Part shown: piece by piece, positions 23,001 through 24,219 of the stretch
Position numbering within the stretch: position 1 is the stretch's first letter
Layout: each line of letters starts with the position of its first letter
Assembly (NCBI GenBank): GCA_020650975.1
Contig: JAIPMN010031842.1
Coordinates: 1-24,219 of the forward strand
Origin: Apostichopus californicus
Taxonomy: Eukaryota; Echinodermata; Holothuroidea; Aspidochirotida; Stichopodidae
DNA: 24,219 bases
Direction: 5' to 3'
Program-made: the position numbers and the translations under genes
The notes under the pieces: generated by a model
Database searches by the model: none
What the model was told of the DNA's origin: nothing
The model's input: the letters and a program-made list of their open reading frames with translations, nothing else

Positions 23001-23196
23001 GAAAAGTTACGTGTTGGCCCTATGTTAATCGATCGTTTATTATATGCGCTGTTCTTGGGCCTAGGCCTAGCCTAGTAATGATTTAGACTAACAACGGATG
23101 TGTTACTAGTGTTAGGTTAACGTTAGCGACCGTAACAAAAGGGTTTGGAAAATCCAAATTGAGTTAAAAACAATATTGATTAAGAAAAGTTACCAT
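16922..23196 (-). CDS. ELOB: Elongin B (transcription elongation factor B subunit 2), three exons
   Basis: Spliced CDS on the minus strand: 23196-23194, 22230-21987, 17034-16922, giving 119 residues (human ELOB has 118). Elongin B is a ubiquitin-like adaptor. It pairs with elongin C in the Elongin (SIII) elongation complex and in Cullin-2/5 ubiquitin ligases with VHL or SOCS-box receptors, in nucleus and cytoplasm. Residues 1-80 form the ubiquitin-like domain, with [20 protein letters not shown] near the start and PATLGLSF near residues 72-79. The tail carries the family hallmark PPELPDVMK at residues 96-104, then an acidic/polar end and a TAG stop. Every junction has GT/AG borders. The phases agree: 0 after the ATG, and 1 between exons 2 and 3, rebuilding a GAC aspartate codon. 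The gene spans about 6.3 kb and hosts a hAT element in intron 2. The frame is undamaged, so it is probably functional. Identity comes from family knowledge; exon borders were read by eye. Confidence 0.95.
19328..19363 (-). repeat. Hammerhead-like or Penelope-type repeat fragment
   Basis: On the minus strand GATCCTGCTAGGATC forms a 5-bp stem directly followed by GAAAC and ATCAGG, the layout of hammerhead stem II plus the GAAA box. The CUGAUGA box, however, is replaced by CTTAGAA. It is therefore at most a decayed ribozyme or part of a dispersed repeat. Confidence 0.3.
19645..20030. mobile_element. Non-autonomous hAT-superfamily element (MITE), 386 bp
   Basis: The element starts CAGTGGCGGAGC and ends GCTCCGCCACTG, a perfect 12-bp terminal inverted repeat of the CAGTGGCGGA type common in hAT transposons. 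It is flanked by identical 8-bp target duplications, ACTATAGG at 19637-19644 and 20031-20038, the length hAT integration produces. There is no transposase frame; the 77-codon minus frame crossing the right end is incidental. Inside are G-rich and C-rich stretches (AGGGGGGGC near 19671 and its counterpart near 19985). Intact ends and an exact duplication suggest a fairly recent insertion into ELOB intron 2. Confidence 0.9.
20090..20420. repeat. GC-rich repeat-like island with a strong hairpin
   Basis: Sequence from GCAGGGCTTTAGGCAGCCAGGC to about TTGTGTTGCCCC differs sharply in composition from the surrounding intron. It contains a perfect 8-bp hairpin, TAAGGGGG/CCCCCTTA with a 6-nt loop (20286-20307), an A9 tract, and GCGATCGC. 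It resembles dispersed repeats rather than an exon, but I found no terminal repeats or target duplication. Confidence 0.35.
21987..22230 (-). other. ELOB: ELOB exon 2: ubiquitin-like domain
   Basis: This 244-nt exon encodes residues 2-82 plus the first base of codon 83. The acceptor is the CAG at 22233-22231, preceded by a U-rich stretch (TTGTTTTCC). The donor is GTAAAA at 21986-21981. The open frame continues past both borders (into MFSKQ upstream and GKITSS downstream), but those extensions are intronic: similarity to elongin B stops exactly at the splice signals. Confidence 0.93.
22231..23193 (-). other. ELOB intron 1
   Basis: 963 bp, GTAACT to CAG. AT-rich, with a cluster of AGGCCTA-type words (22800-22866 and 23060-23075). 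No other gene or RNA was recognised in it. Confidence 0.85.
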
Positions 23197-23290
23197 CCTT
23201 CGGAAACATCAACGACCAGTTGAGTGGAAACTGTAAACAAGGGTAATGTTTTACCCCGAACTGGATAAGAGACAAACAGATTCTCTAGCA
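23194..23290 (-). other. ELOB: ELOB exon 1: 5' UTR and start codon only
   Basis: The only coding bases are the ATG at 23196-23194, directly followed by a GTAACT donor (23193-23188). The transcription start is not visible; the upper edge given here is a guess. After splicing the start context is AAGG-ATG-G, with A at -3 and G at +4, which is strong. A second ATG lies 13 nt upstream (23209-23207) in another frame. Upstream AT-rich sequence shows no convincing TATA box at a fixed distance. Confidence 0.8.
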
Positions 23291-23299
23291 ATTTAGTGA

Positions 23300-23940
23300 G
23301 GCGCCTTGCTGTTAGAAGCACGAACGGGAAAACAAATCTGTAATGGACTATTCATCACGCAGAACCGGTGTAGAATTGCCAGATATATGAAATTGTTGAA
23401 ACGAGGTCGAAAATTGTAATTATTTTTTTCAGTTTAGCGATTGCCTTGTTTATACTTTCATAGTTTATCAGTTTAAAAATATAAAATCTATATATTAAAA
23501 TGTAATTCATTGACTGAAATATGTTTTTTCTAAATAAAGATTTTCTCTAATTCTGACTGTTAATTTCTCGGAATGGTACCATGAACCATCACACAACAGG
23601 CATATATCACACTGAAGAGAATGCGAACTGTGTATGGCATGTGACACGGTAGATCATACAATATCTTTATCGTCTGCTAACACTTATCCGGGACAGGAGA
23701 TCGTAATTGTGCTTTCGTGTTATGTATAACTTCAATGCAGGCTGCTTACAAATACAAGTAACACATTTACGATGTTGTAAGTATATATTTTAATCAGGAT
23801 TGACAAAGTGTGAAAAATATATGGTAAATTCATGTTCAATTATATTGACAATCAATTCCCTGTGGGATAGGCCTAAGTTAGAAGATTATTTTCATAAACT
23901 AGGCCCATGCTAAGACTGTAGGAATACTACAGTATGCTAT
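23300..23940. other. Upstream flank of ELOB
   Basis: AT-rich, no gene recognised. If ELOB starts near 23290, its core promoter lies in the first few hundred bases here. No clear TATA box or initiator can be placed by eye. Confidence 0.5.
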
Positions 23941-23944
23941 AGTC

Positions 23945-24200
23945 AGTATTGCTAATTTCGGAACACTGCCAATTTCGGACACCCCTAAGAAATGCACTAT
24001 TTCACCATGACAACCTACAGGAAGAGCCAAATTTCACCAAAAAGTACGAAATGACCCGTGTGCAAGTAAATACTTACATATTTGTCAATAAAATGACGGA
24101 GATCTATGATGTCTGTTATAATTACTGAAAGAGCAACTGCGCCACCAATTTTATCACTAGCGCCACACTGTGGGACTGTGTGTCCGAAATTGGCAATACT
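23945..24200. mobile_element. Short inverted-repeat element (MITE candidate), 256 bp
   Basis: The left end reads AGTATTGCTAATTTCGGAACAC. The right end, read inversely, is AGTATTGCCAATTTCGGACACAC, nearly the same over 22 bases. A second copy of the motif (CTGCCAATTTCGGACACC) sits just inside the left end at about 23966-23983. Two GCGCCAC words lie near the right end. There is no coding frame and no clear target duplication, so superfamily is not assigned. Confidence 0.6.
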
Positions 24201-24219
24201 CTAGCAAAGAAATACCAGT

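Overview
This is a piece of an animal nuclear genome, AT-rich, intron-bearing and gene-poor. The one gene I can identify with confidence is elongin B, split into three exons on the minus strand. The divergence of its protein from the vertebrate one, the Penelope-like, LINE and hAT remnants, and the recurring palindromic word AGGCCTA suggest a marine invertebrate. An echinoderm, hemichordate or similar deuterostome is my guess; the sequence does not settle it.

Layout. 1-4170: AT-rich sequence without a supportable gene. 4178-5296: a 1.1 kb DNA transposon relic with about 40-bp terminal inverted repeats, a TTA duplication and many CACGAAG/CACGATGG words. 5300-7140: nothing recognisable. 7141-7295: a decayed 21-bp tandem repeat. 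About 7950-9380: a broken LINE reverse transcriptase on the minus strand, with frameshifts and a damaged catalytic motif. 10321-10405: a 43-bp tandem duplication. 10541-11250: the 3' end of a Penelope-like retroelement on the minus strand, followed by a hammerhead ribozyme. Its reading frame runs unbroken into a 22-bp CTGCAG-bearing minisatellite (11247-11380). 11454-11588: a doubtful plus-strand exon encoding a signal-peptide-like segment. 12908-13193: a 19-bp minisatellite. 13200-16200: no supported gene.

16200-23300 is the elongin B gene, read right to left. Exon 1 carries only the start codon, exon 2 carries the ubiquitin-like domain, and exon 3 carries the conserved C-terminal tail. Intron 2 (about 5 kb) holds a 386-bp non-autonomous hAT element with a perfect 8-bp target duplication, a GC-rich repeat-like island and a possible hammerhead-derived fragment. 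The window ends with a 256-bp inverted-repeat element (23945-24200).

Functionally there is one housekeeping gene: elongin B, a subunit of Elongin BC in transcription elongation and Cullin-2/5 ubiquitin ligases. The rest is a record of mobile elements. The most interesting items are the Penelope-like element with its hammerhead ribozyme, the overlapping upstream reading frame and tandem splice acceptor in elongin B, and the 1.1 kb inverted-repeat element with a short coding-like frame inside.
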